From: Nocardioides limicola
GTDB lineage: Bacteria; Actinomycetota; Actinomycetes; Propionibacteriales; Nocardioidaceae
Assembly: GCF_016827675.1 (NCBI RefSeq)
Contig: NZ_JAERJA010000005.1
Coordinates: forward strand, 124,001-188,000
Direction: 5' to 3'
DNA: 64,000 nucleotides
Shown: piece after piece, positions 51,178-59,352 of the stretch
Numbering within the stretch: the stretch's first letter is position 1
Layout: every line of letters starts with the position of its first letter
Translations under genes and position numbers: made by a program
Notes under the pieces: generated by a model
The model's database searches: none
The model's input: only the letters and a program-made list of their open reading frames with translations
Told to the model about the DNA's origin: nothing

Positions 51178-51801
51178 ATGGTTGCTGTGCCGGACCATCT
51201 CATCGTCGTGTTGACGTTCGCGACCATCTTCGTGGTCGAACTCCCCGACAAGACCTTCATCGCCACCCTGGTCCTCTCCACCCGCTACCGGCCGCTGCTG
51301 GTGTGGATCGGAGTCGGGCTGGCGTTCGCCGTGCAGACCGCGATCGCGGTGGCCTTCGGGACGGCGATCTCGTTCCTGCCGGCCGAGTGGGTGCGGCTGG
51401 GCGCGGTGGCGCTCTTCCTGACCGGCGCGGTGATCCTGTTCCGAGCCGCCCGCGGCGCTGACGCGGCCGAGCTGGAGACCGAGCACGACTTCGAGGAGAA
51501 GGCGGTCAAGGCGGGACCGGCGCACGGGTTCCGGGCCGTGGGGATGAGCTTCCTGGTGCTCTTCGCGGCCGAATGGGGCGATCTGTCGCAGTTGCTCACC
51601 CTGTCCCTGGTGGCCCGGTACGCCGACCCGGTCGCGGTCTTCATCGGCGCCTGGGCGGCGCTGCTCACCGTCTCCGGGCTGGCGGTGCTGGCCGGCCGGG
51701 CGTTGTTGAAGCGGATACGTCTGTCGCTGCTGCACCGGCTGGGCGCCGGCGTCTGCGTGCTGCTCGCCGCGCTCACCGTGGCTGAGTTGATCAACGGCTG
51801 A
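51178..51801 (+). CDS. GDT1/TMEM165-family transporter (probable Mn/Ca exporter)
   Basis: The 207-residue protein has two repeats of the UPF0016 motif, VVELPDKTF in helix 1 and AAEWGDLSQL in helix 4, with six membrane helices. The first motif has Pro in place of the usual Gly. Bacterial members export Mn(II). The ATG is followed three codons later by a GTG alternative. Confidence 0.88.
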   Translation: MVAVPDHLIVVLTFATIFVVELPDKTFIATLVLSTRYRPLLVWIGVGLAFAVQTAIAVAFGTAISFLPAEWVRLGAVALFLTGAVILFRAARGADAAELETEHDFEEKAVKAGPAHGFRAVGMSFLVLFAAEWGDLSQLLTLSLVARYADPVAVFIGAWAALLTVSGLAVLAGRALLKRIRLSLLHRLGAGVCVLLAALTVAELING

Positions 51802-51832
51802 GGCAGCCGGCGATGCCCTAGGCTGCTCTGGC

Positions 51833-51883
51833 ATGAGGGCTGCACAGGCATGAGGGCTCACGCATGAGGGCTGCACAGGCATG
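51833..51883 (+). promoter_or_regulatory. Chain of three overlapping mini-ORFs leading into arcA
   Basis: Three tiny ORFs, MRAAQA, MRAHA and MRAAQA, follow each other with GCATGA at every junction, so each TGA stop overlaps the next ATG; the last overlaps the arcA ATG. They come from tandem copies of ATGAGGGCTGCACAGGC. This could be a reinitiation or coupling device for arcA translation, or a chance product of a short tandem duplication. Confidence 0.55.
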
Positions 51884-53089
51884 AACCACGGTGCGAACAG
51901 TGAGGTCGGGCAACTGCGCAGCGTGCTGCTGCACCGACCGGGCCCGGAGCTGCAGCGGCTCACTCCCCGCAACAACGACCGGCTGCTCTTCGACGGCATC
52001 CCCTGGATCGAGCGGGCCCAGGAGGAGCACGACGCGTTCGCGGAGACTCTGCGCGGCCGGGGCGTCGAGGTGCTGTATCTGACCGGGCTGCTGACCGAGA
52101 CCCTGGCCGACGCCGAAGCCCGCGAGCATGCGATCGCCGCGGCGCTGACCGGGCTGCATCTGGGCGACACGCTGCGCCGCTACTTGGCCGACGCGCTCGC
52201 CGACGCCACCCCCGCGGAGCTGACCGAACTGCTCACCGCCGGAGTACGCAACGACGAGGTGCGTGGCGGATTCGGGTTGGTCACCAGCCTGCTGGCGCAC
52301 GACGACTTCCTGATCGACCCGTTGCCGAACCTGCTGTTCACCCGTGACTCCAGCGTCTGGCTCGCCGACCGGGTGGCGGTCACCAGCCTGGCGATGCCGG
52401 CCCGGGCCCGCGAGACCCAGTTGACCGAGCTGATCTGGAGTCGGCACCCCCGCTTCGCCGGCCAGACCCGGATCCACGGCTGGGCGCACGAACACGTCGA
52501 GGGCGGCGACGTACTGCTGCTGGCCCCGGGCGTGGTGGCAGTGGGGGTCGGCGAGCGGACCACTCCGGCCGGGGTGGAGCGGCTGGCGCGACACCTGCTG
52601 CACGCTGGACTGGCGCACACGGTGCTGGCCGTGCCGATCGCCCAGGAGCGGGCCACCATGCACCTGGACACGGTGTTGACGATGGTGGACGTGGACACGC
52701 TGGTGATGTACCCCAACGTGGCGGATTCGTTGACCGCATGGACGGTGACCGCGGCCGAGCCCAGCGACACCGAGTCGGAGTTGGAGTTGCGGGTGGCCGG
52801 GCCGGCGCCGTTCCTGCAGGCGGCCGCGACCGCGATGGGGATCGACGTACTGCACCGGATCGACACCGGCCTGGACCCGGTGGCCGCCGAACGGGAGCAG
52901 TGGGACGACGGCAACAACACCCTGGCGGTGGCACCGAAGGTGGCGGTCGCCTACGAGCGCAACGAGGGCACCAACGCCCGGCTGGAGGACGCCGGCATCG
53001 AGGTGCTGAGGATCGCCGGTTCCGAGCTCGGTTCGGGCCGCGGCGGGCCCCGGTGCATGTCCTGCCCGATCGCCCGCGAGCTCCTCTGA
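51881..53089 (+). CDS. arcA: Arginine deiminase
   Basis: The 402-residue protein has the ADI motifs: [12 protein letters not shown] near the N-terminus, [18 protein letters not shown], and the catalytic Cys in [10 protein letters not shown] at the C-terminus. It converts arginine to citrulline and ammonia. arcB and arcC are not next to it, so it may serve arginine use or acid stress alone. Upstream, three mini-ORFs run into the start codon; a hairpin follows the gene. Confidence 0.94.
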   Translation: MNHGANSEVGQLRSVLLHRPGPELQRLTPRNNDRLLFDGIPWIERAQEEHDAFAETLRGRGVEVLYLTGLLTETLADAEAREHAIAAALTGLHLGDTLRRYLADALADATPAELTELLTAGVRNDEVRGGFGLVTSLLAHDDFLIDPLPNLLFTRDSSVWLADRVAVTSLAMPARARETQLTELIWSRHPRFAGQTRIHGWAHEHVEGGDVLLLAPGVVAVGVGERTTPAGVERLARHLLHAGLAHTVLAVPIAQERATMHLDTVLTMVDVDTLVMYPNVADSLTAWTVTAAEPSDTESELELRVAGPAPFLQAAATAMGIDVLHRIDTGLDPVAAEREQWDDGNNTLAVAPKVAVAYERNEGTNARLEDAGIEVLRIAGSELGSGRGGPRCMSCPIARELL

Positions 53090-53123
53090 GGGCATAACTG
53101 AGGGCTCATCGGGGCAGAAAAGA

Positions 53124-53161
53124 TCCGACCGCCATCGACGGGGGAAACGACAGCGGTCGGA
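53124..53161 (+). terminator. Hairpin after arcA
   Basis: Nine-base arms TCCGACCGC and GCGGTCGGA enclose a 20-base loop, 34 bases after the arcA stop, followed by CTTGATTC. It is the only clear stem between the convergent arcA and DUF5926 genes. Confidence 0.5.
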
Positions 53162-53256
53162 CTTGATTCAATCTACGACACGGCCAGTTCCTGCGTCACC
53201 GGGTCCGGGAAAACTGCTCGGTAAAAAGTCCCGGGCCACCGGACCGAAGGCCCGGA

Positions 53257-54186
53257 TCAGCGGATGGTGACCTGTCGGCCGGCCAGCCCGGCGCGTGCCG
53301 AACGTTCCTCGGTGGTCAGCGGGACCGCGGCGGCGAGCGCCTCGACCAGCTTCGCGTCGAACTCCTGCGCCGGCCCCTCGAGGGCCTCGTGCCCGGTGCC
53401 CGAGGGCAGGTCCCAGACCGGCGCCAGCAGGCCGTGCGCCCGGAACATGCCGGCGAACCTGGCCCCCGGCACCAGGATGTCGTCGCCGGCGGCATGCAGC
53501 CGCGCCAACGCGTCCAGCAGGGCGTCCTCGGGTTCGGGGCGGACCCAGCGCAGATGCTCCCGGGTGGAGACGTCGGCCCAGTACGCCGCGGTGACGCCGG
53601 TCAGCCGGACGGTCGGGGTGATCGAGGCGTCCGCCTGCTCGATGGCGGCGACCACGGCCGCCGGTGGGTCGGTGAGGTCGTCGATCCAGTAGCCGAAGCT
53701 GTCCAGCACGCTCACCTGCAGGTGGTCGGCGGCGACCAGGTCCTGGATCCGGGGCGCGTCGGCGGCGGGGGCCTCGGTGAGCCCGACCGGGCCGACCTCG
53801 GCGGCCAGCGCCTTCACCAGGACGGCACCGAGGTCGCGAGCCGGATCGCCGTAGTTGTGCTGAACCTGCAGACCGAGCCAGACCTCACCGGAGTCGCGGA
53901 CCATCGCCGGTGCGGCAGCAGGCAGCAGCGAGCAGAGTCGGACCGTGCGGTCGGCGTACTCCGCGACCAGGGGCAGCGGCGCGGTGGCCGCGGGCACGAG
54001 CTCGCGCAAGGCGATCACGTCGCATTCGCTGGGCATCCCCTCGAAGGGCCGGGCGACGAAGGCCGGTACGGCGGACGGGTCGCCGTGGCAGGCCTTGTAG
54101 CGGCGGCCAGAGCCGCACGGGCAGGGCTGGCGGGGCCCGACCTCACCCGGCGTGGTCTGTCCCTTGCTGCGCGATCGCTTTCCCAT
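53257..54186 (-). CDS. SEC-C motif protein, DUF5926 family
   Basis: The 309-residue protein has an N-terminal SEC-C zinc motif (PCPCGSGRRYKACHG) after a basic leader (MGKRSRSKGQ) and a long acidic globular part of the actinobacterial DUF5926 kind. The SEC-C motif is known from SecA tails, where it binds SecB and ribosomes. No specific role is known. Confidence 0.82.
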   Translation of the reverse strand: MGKRSRSKGQTTPGEVGPRQPCPCGSGRRYKACHGDPSAVPAFVARPFEGMPSECDVIALRELVPAATAPLPLVAEYADRTVRLCSLLPAAAPAMVRDSGEVWLGLQVQHNYGDPARDLGAVLVKALAAEVGPVGLTEAPAADAPRIQDLVAADHLQVSVLDSFGYWIDDLTDPPAAVVAAIEQADASITPTVRLTGVTAAYWADVSTREHLRWVRPEPEDALLDALARLHAAGDDILVPGARFAGMFRAHGLLAPVWDLPSGTGHEALEGPAQEFDAKLVEALAAAVPLTTEERSARAGLAGRQVTIR

Positions 54187-54205
54187 GGCAGCTGAACCTA
54201 TGCGA

Positions 54206-54988
54206 TCACTGATCGCCCAGCAGCTTCAGGATGTATCCCGGCTTGTCGGTGATCACCGCACGCACCCCGTAGCTCTGGCAGATCTGCAGGTCGGCGGCGG
54301 TGTTCACGGTCCACACATGGATCTCCCGGCCGGCCTCAGCGAGCCGACGACCCAAGCCGGGGTGCTCGCGGAGTACGCCGATGCCGGGGCCGACGATCCA
54401 CTCCGAGCCGACCACCCGGCGCAGCATCGACCATTGGTGCGCCTTGTCCATCAGCTGCACCAGCCGCAGCTCCGGCGCGAGCCGTTGCACCCGCTGCAGC
54501 GCGGAGAAGGAGAAACTCATCACCCGGGCCGGGGAGTCGGCGCCATCCCACCCGAAGTCGCGGAGCAGTTCGACCAGTCGCTTCTCGACCAGGCCGCCGA
54601 AGCGGGTGGGGTGCTTGGTCTCGATCGCGAGTTCGACCGGGCGGTGGTAGTCGGCGACCGTCTCCAGGAGCTTGCGCAGGGTGAGCACCCGGTGGTGCTC
54701 CTCGTCCACGTCGGGCGCCTCGTCGTCCAGATCGGCCCACGGGTTCTTCCAGGTGGCGACATCGAGGTCGTGCAGGTCCTTGAGGTCCATCGTGGAGATG
54801 ACCTGCTTGGTGGTGGCCACCCGCTTCAGGCTGCGGTCGTGTACGCAGACCAGGTGGCCGTCGGCCGTCAGCCGGACGTCGCACTCGAGTGCCTCGGCAC
54901 CCGCATCGAGGGCGGCCAGGTAGGCGCCGAGCGTGTGCTCGGCGATGGTGTCGGAGGCGCCACGGTGGGCGACGACCTGGGGTCGCAT
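54206..54988 (-). CDS. Glycerophosphodiester phosphodiesterase
   Basis: The 260-residue protein starts MRPQVVAHRGASDTIAEHTL, with the catalytic His of the GDPD fold in AHRG and further ligands in ECDVRLTADGHLVCVHD, and ends with the TIM-barrel pattern HVWTVNTAADL. It hydrolyses glycerophosphodiesters to glycerol-3-phosphate. No signal peptide is seen, so it is cytoplasmic. An upstream ATG 21 codons earlier is not needed. Confidence 0.9.
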   Translation of the reverse strand: MRPQVVAHRGASDTIAEHTLGAYLAALDAGAEALECDVRLTADGHLVCVHDRSLKRVATTKQVISTMDLKDLHDLDVATWKNPWADLDDEAPDVDEEHHRVLTLRKLLETVADYHRPVELAIETKHPTRFGGLVEKRLVELLRDFGWDGADSPARVMSFSFSALQRVQRLAPELRLVQLMDKAHQWSMLRRVVGSEWIVGPGIGVLREHPGLGRRLAEAGREIHVWTVNTAADLQICQSYGVRAVITDKPGYILKLLGDQ

Positions 54989-55100
54989 GTGCCGATTATG
55001 GAGGTTGCGGGGCCGCGGTGCGAGGCGACTGGCGGGTCGAGTTCGGATCACGCGCGCCGACCCCCTTGCCGTCTGTGCGCTGGGGGATGATGATCAAGGT

Positions 55101-55478
55101 ATGCCCACCAACGTCACCGTCACCCTGGACGACCATCCCGGCGAGCTGGCGCGGCTGGGTCGGGTGCTCGGCGCCGCCGGCGTGAACCTGGGTGGCCTGT
55201 GCGCGGTGACCAGCGGCGGCGGGAAGGCGGAGGTGCATGTGCTGGTCGATGCGCTTGCCCCGGCGATGGCCGCGCTGGAGGGCGCCGGCATCGAGATCGT
55301 CGGCGAGCAGGAGGTCGTGGTGCTGCCGTTGGATGACTCACCGGGTGCGGTCGGTGAGGTGGCTCAGCGGGTCGGCGACGCTGGCGTCAACATCTCGTTG
55401 GCCTACCTGGCGACCAACACCCGCCTGGTGCTGGCCACCGACGACTTCGCCGGCGCGTTGGCGGCGCTGCGGGACTGA
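55101..55478 (+). CDS. Tandem ACT-domain protein
   Basis: The 125-residue protein consists of two ACT-like halves: VTLDDHPGELARLGRVLGAA with GVNLGGLCAVT, and DDSPGAVGEVAQRVGDAGVN with ISLAYLATNTRLVLATDD. ACT domains bind amino acids and control enzymes. No enzyme domain is attached, so it may act as a free regulator or small-molecule sensor. Confidence 0.82.
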   Translation: MPTNVTVTLDDHPGELARLGRVLGAAGVNLGGLCAVTSGGGKAEVHVLVDALAPAMAALEGAGIEIVGEQEVVVLPLDDSPGAVGEVAQRVGDAGVNISLAYLATNTRLVLATDDFAGALAALRD

Positions 55479-55578
55479 CCCCCTTCTGGCACACCCACGC
55501 CGGTGAGGTGCCTTCTCAGGGGCGGACCAGGGGTGATCCCGATGGTGGCGGAGGCGCCGCCGGGTCGATGCTCGGATC

Positions 55579-55992
55579 ATGACCCCCACCCAGCCCATCG
55601 ACACGCGGATCAAGATCGCTGCACTGTGGACCGCGGTCCTGTTCGTCTTCGCCTACGTCGACCTGTTCTCGCTGTATCGCCCCGATGTGCGAGCCGACCT
55701 CGACGCAGGGCGGCTCTTCGTCTTCGACATCACCGAGGTGTTCCTTCTCGCCACCACGCTGTACGTGGTGGTGCCCAGCCTGATGGTCTACCTCAGCCTG
55801 GTCCTCCCCCGCCGGATCAACCGCCCGACCAACATCACCCTCGCGGTGGTGTACGCCGTCACCATCCTCGGCAGCGCGGTCGGCGAGTGGGGCTACTTCA
55901 TCTTCGGCAGTGTGGTCGAGGTAGCACTGCTGGCCACGTTGGTGTGGCACGCGTGGACGTGGCGAGCGGGGCCGGTGCCTGCCGCCGAGTGA
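55579..55992 (+). CDS. Four-helix membrane protein, DUF6326-like
   Basis: The 137-residue protein has four membrane helices and the motif FAYVDLFSLYRPDVRADLDA after the first, which I associate with DUF6326. Function is unknown. It ends five bases from the convergent VOC gene. Confidence 0.75.
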   Translation: MTPTQPIDTRIKIAALWTAVLFVFAYVDLFSLYRPDVRADLDAGRLFVFDITEVFLLATTLYVVVPSLMVYLSLVLPRRINRPTNITLAVVYAVTILGSAVGEWGYFIFGSVVEVALLATLVWHAWTWRAGPVPAAE

Positions 55993-55997
55993 GCGAC

Positions 55998-56384
55998 CTA
56001 CCCCGGCAGCGGGCCTCGGCACAGGCAGAACGGGTGCCCCGCCGGGTCGGCGTACACCTGGAAGACCTCGCCCGTGGTGGCCGGATCGTCGGCGGCCTTG
56101 AGCAGGGTCGCGCCCAGGCTGAGCGCCCTGTCGTGGGCGGCGGCGAGGTCGTCGACCCAGACGTCGAGGTGGACCTGTTGTTGTTGCGGCCCGTCGGGCC
56201 ACTGCGGGGGCACGTGGTTGGGGGCGAGTTGGATGCCCAGTCGCCATTGGCCGTCGACGATGATGCTGTGCCAGTCCTCGTCGTCATCGGCGTCGACGGT
56301 GCCGTCGAGCAGCCCCGCCCAGAAGGTGCTCTCTGCCTCGAGGTCGGGGGCGTCGAGGACATGGATCAGTCGGGAGACGCGCAT
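55998..56384 (-). CDS. VOC-family (glyoxalase-like) protein
   Basis: The 128-residue protein has the vicinal-oxygen-chelate pattern of two beta-alpha-beta-beta-beta modules: [20 protein letters not shown], then [20 protein letters not shown] and [12 protein letters not shown]. This subfamily (Glyoxalase_6-like) is common in actinobacteria and mostly uncharacterised; some bind bleomycin-like drugs. Confidence 0.85.
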   Translation of the reverse strand: MRVSRLIHVLDAPDLEAESTFWAGLLDGTVDADDDEDWHSIIVDGQWRLGIQLAPNHVPPQWPDGPQQQQVHLDVWVDDLAAAHDRALSLGATLLKAADDPATTGEVFQVYADPAGHPFCLCRGPLPG

Positions 56385-56496
56385 GCTGTCGATGCTGCCT
56401 CATCGGGTCCCGCCGGGGAAGGGCCGGAACCGGAAAGGACACTCGGCGCCCGTCCGCTCCGGAACAAAGTCGCCCACGGCTTCGGTTGTGGCGGGT

Positions 56497-56937
56497 ATGA
56501 CCTTGAACGGAGAGTACGAGCCGAGCCCCACCCGATGGGTCCGCGACCAGGTGGAGGCCTACGAATCCTCCGGCGGCACCCGCGGCAACACGCTGCTCGA
56601 CACCGGGATGCCGGTGATCATCATGACGTCGCTGGGGGCGCGCAGCGGCAAGATCCGCAAGACGCCGCTGATGCGCGTCGAGCACGAGGGCCGCTATGCC
56701 CTGGTGGCCTCCCAGGGCGGCGCACCCACGCACCCGACCTGGTACCACAACCTGATCCAGCATCCCCGCATCGAACTGCAGGACGGCCCGGAGCCGGTCG
56801 AGATGACCGTGCGCGTGGTCACCGGTGAGGAGAAGGCCGAGTGGTGGCAGCGGGCCGTGGCCGCCTTCCCCTCGTACGCGGACTATCAGGCGAAGACGGA
56901 CCGGGAGATCCCGGTCTTCGTCGCCGAACCGGCCTGA
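56497..56937 (+). CDS. F420/deazaflavin-dependent oxidoreductase, Ddn type (2)
   Basis: The 146-residue protein has [32 protein letters not shown] and [18 protein letters not shown], the Ddn/Rv3547 pattern, closer to canonical Ddn than the copy at 50.5 kb. It should use F420H2 to reduce quinones or nitro compounds. It converges with the tail-sheath-like gene 16 bases away. Confidence 0.87.
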   Translation: MTLNGEYEPSPTRWVRDQVEAYESSGGTRGNTLLDTGMPVIIMTSLGARSGKIRKTPLMRVEHEGRYALVASQGGAPTHPTWYHNLIQHPRIELQDGPEPVEMTVRVVTGEEKAEWWQRAVAAFPSYADYQAKTDREIPVFVAEPA

Positions 56938-56953
56938 GCAACCTCGACGCCGG

Positions 56954-57940
56954 CTAGCGCAGGGTCTGGGTGGTGACCCGGCTGACCACGAACTCACCCG
57001 GTTTCATGAACGCGACGCCGATCAACACGATCAGCCGGCCCTGGTCAATGTCGGCCTGGGTCATCGTGGTCCGGTCGCAGCGCACGAAGTAGGCGTGGTC
57101 GGGTCTGCTCCCGACCAGCGCACCCTCGCGCCACAGGCCGTCCAGGAAATCCTCGACGAGCCCTCGGGCTCGCGCCCACAGGTGCTCGCCGTGGGGCTCG
57201 AAGACGGTCCATCGCAGCCCGTTGGTGATCGAGTCGAGGAGCCACAGGTGGCAGCGCCGCAGGCTCAGGTACTTCCAGTCGTGGCCCTCGGGGGCGGCGG
57301 TCCGCGAACCCCAGATGATCGGCGGGCCGGCGTGGAAGGTGCGCACCAGGTTGAGCCGGGAATGCTGCGGGGGCGGCGGATCAGCGGTGAGCCCGAGGAC
57401 GGTCGCGTCTGGGCCGCTGGGGGCCTTCCAGATGCCTCGACTCAGGTCGGTACGGCGTACCACCCCGGCCACCGCGGCCGACGTCCACACCGGCCTGCCG
57501 TCGGGGTCGCGGAGCCCCGGGGCGTAGACGGCCGCGTTCTCGCCGAGGCCTGGCGCGATGGTGCCCGCAGCATGATGGCTCAACAGGACGCAGCGGTGCG
57601 CCAGGCACCAGGCGTGGACGTCGGCCTCGTGGCCGCGGAGCAACTGCGGGGCGATCACGAGCAATGTCACTGCTGCCTCGGCGAGGGCCTCCAGGGCCGG
57701 CCCGACGTCGGTGGCGCGGACCACGAGCAGTGCGTCGCCTCCCTGGCCGACGTAGGCAGCGACGGCACGGCGCAGCGGCGTGTCGGCCGACCCGAAGGTG
57801 GCATCGAAGTCGCTCAGCCCGCGGACCTGGATCGGTTGCAGCCGAGGCCCGCGCCGCGCCCGGCCGACGAAGGCGACCTGCGACACTGCCGGCTCGATCC
57901 GGAGAGGGGCCGCGATCTCCTCGATGTAGTGACCGGGCAT
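56954..57940 (-). CDS. Isolated contractile-tail sheath protein (compact)
   Basis: The 328-residue protein has the sheath N-terminus (HYIEEI, AVSQVAFVGRARRGP, FDATFGS), a middle RGIWKAP and IIWGSRT, and the hallmark C-terminal domain: KYLSLRRCHLWLLDSI, VFEPHGEHLWARARG, GALVG, then VRCDRTTMTQADIDQGRLI and PGEFVVSRV. These match sheath proteins of phage tails, R-type pyocins and contractile injection systems, but typical ones have about 480 residues; the variable outer domain is missing here. No tube, baseplate, spike or chaperone gene lies within at least 6 kb on either side. It is divergent from the arr gene. Confidence 0.85.
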   Translation of the reverse strand: MPGHYIEEIAAPLRIEPAVSQVAFVGRARRGPRLQPIQVRGLSDFDATFGSADTPLRRAVAAYVGQGGDALLVVRATDVGPALEALAEAAVTLLVIAPQLLRGHEADVHAWCLAHRCVLLSHHAAGTIAPGLGENAAVYAPGLRDPDGRPVWTSAAVAGVVRRTDLSRGIWKAPSGPDATVLGLTADPPPPQHSRLNLVRTFHAGPPIIWGSRTAAPEGHDWKYLSLRRCHLWLLDSITNGLRWTVFEPHGEHLWARARGLVEDFLDGLWREGALVGSRPDHAYFVRCDRTTMTQADIDQGRLIVLIGVAFMKPGEFVVSRVTTQTLR

Positions 57941-58072
57941 GACGTCAGTATGACTTCACCTGCACGGCCGATACTGTGGTTCTGACTTCCGCACCGTGAC
58001 TTCCGAACCGTGACTTCCGCGCTCCTACCGCGTTCGCTGGGGGACACACCGACACCATCGACGGAGGCATCC

Positions 58073-58498
58073 ATGGAGAGCGCCCAGTCGCCCCGAATCG
58101 AAGACGCCGGCCCGTTCTTCCACGGCACCAAGGCCGATCTGAGACCCGGCGACGTGCTGGAGGCGGGCTTCGTCTCCAACTACGGGACCCGGCGTACGGC
58201 CAACCACGTGTATCTGACCGCCACCATGGATGCAGCCATCTGGGGGGCGGAACTCGCCGTCGGCGACGGACCGGGCCGGATCTATCGGGTGGAGCCCACC
58301 GGTGACCTCGAGAACGATCCCAACCTGACGGACAAGAGGTTCCCCGGCAACCCGACCCGGTCCTACCGCACCCAGCAGCCGGTGCGGGTGGTCGGCGAGA
58401 TCCTGGACTGGGAGGGGCACCCTCCCGAGGTGTTGCAGCAGATGCGTGACCACCTCGCCGAGCTCAAGGAGCGCGGCGTCGAGGCGATCGACGACTGA
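58073..58498 (+). CDS. arr: Rifampin ADP-ribosyltransferase, Arr family
   Basis: The 141-residue protein has the Arr pattern FFHGTKADLRPGDVLEAG, SNYG, NHVYLTATMDAAIWGAELA, RIYRVEPTGDLENDPNLTD and FPGNPTRSYRT. Arr enzymes inactivate rifamycins by ADP-ribosylation with NAD; length and residues fit a working enzyme, a common chromosomal trait of actinobacteria. GGAGG lies six bases before the ATG. A strong hairpin follows the gene. Confidence 0.9.
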   Translation: MESAQSPRIEDAGPFFHGTKADLRPGDVLEAGFVSNYGTRRTANHVYLTATMDAAIWGAELAVGDGPGRIYRVEPTGDLENDPNLTDKRFPGNPTRSYRTQQPVRVVGEILDWEGHPPEVLQQMRDHLAELKERGVEAIDD

Positions 58499-58512
58499 GA
58501 ACCAACCCGAAG

Positions 58513-58545
58513 CCAGGGGAGGGCCCCCCGTTGACCCTCCCCTGG
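58513..58545. terminator. Bidirectional terminator between arr and lipoprotein gene
   Basis: Eleven-base perfect arms CCAGGGGAGGG and CCCTCCCCTGG with an 11-base loop lie between two convergent genes. Confidence 0.82.
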
Positions 58546-58558
58546 CCCGTTCTCGGGG

Positions 58559-59176
58559 TCAGGCTGGGAGCGGGAACTCCCACACCTTGGCTGGGATGAC
58601 CCTGTCCTGGCCGATCACGCTGGCCTCCCGCCGCTCGTAGTTCAGCGTGTAGGTGTCGGCCTTGGTGTTGACCTGGAAGGCGATCCATCCGATGCCGCTC
58701 TCACCACGGCTCACACCGGTGAACGGCGTGAATCCGGCGGCTTCCATCGCGTCGGCGGCGATGGTGGTGGCCGAGTTGGCGGTGCCGTCCGGCGAGGTGA
58801 TCTTGAACCCGCCCTGGACCCCGCCGGAGAACTCCGACCCGGCCGTGACGTCCACCTCGACGAGGACCAACTCCCCGCTCTCGCGGAGCGAGGTGAAATT
58901 GTCGGGGACGGGGAAGTTGCGGACCAGACCGGTGATCGTGAACGAGTGACCGAGCTCCTCGTCCTCGAACGCCTCCGAGAGCTCCACCTTCTCCGGCGCG
59001 CCCGCCTCGGGCTCCGGCTCAGCCTCAGGCTCCGTCTCCTCGGCCGGGGCCGGCGAGTCAGGCGTCGTGGGCGATTCAGCCACCGGCTCGTCGGCGGCTG
59101 AGTCGACGGCGTCGCTGTCACTGCAGCCGGTCAGAACAAGTGCCGCTGCCAGGGCAGCGGCGGCGAGGTGGCGCAT
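58559..59176 (-). CDS. Lipoprotein with DUF4352-like domain
   Basis: The 205-residue precursor has a signal peptide ending in the lipobox VLTGC, an acidic Pro/Glu-rich linker (to about residue 60) and an immunoglobulin-like DUF4352-type domain (LSEAFEDEELGHSFTITGL, ELVLVEVDVTAG). It should be a surface lipoprotein that stands off the membrane. Function unknown. Confidence 0.8.
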   Translation of the reverse strand: MRHLAAAALAAALVLTGCSDSDAVDSAADEPVAESPTTPDSPAPAEETEPEAEPEPEAGAPEKVELSEAFEDEELGHSFTITGLVRNFPVPDNFTSLRESGELVLVEVDVTAGSEFSGGVQGGFKITSPDGTANSATTIAADAMEAAGFTPFTGVSRGESGIGWIAFQVNTKADTYTLNYERREASVIGQDRVIPAKVWEFPLPA

Positions 59177-59352
59177 TTCGTATTCCTTCGGTAGTCACGA
59201 GTCGAGTTGCCCCGCCGTCACGGTGCGCGACAGGCGGGGCCCATGCCGATGCTGTCACCGCCAGGCCTCCTGGGGACCCAACGAAATCGCACACTTCGGT
59301 GACAACGGTGGGCATCTCGTCGGTGGCCGTCGCGATCAGGCAGGATGCCCTC

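Noticed and set aside
56954..57940. A prophage around the sheath gene
   Set aside because: Capsid, terminase, tube, baseplate, holin and integrase genes are not seen; neighbours are chromosomal enzymes.
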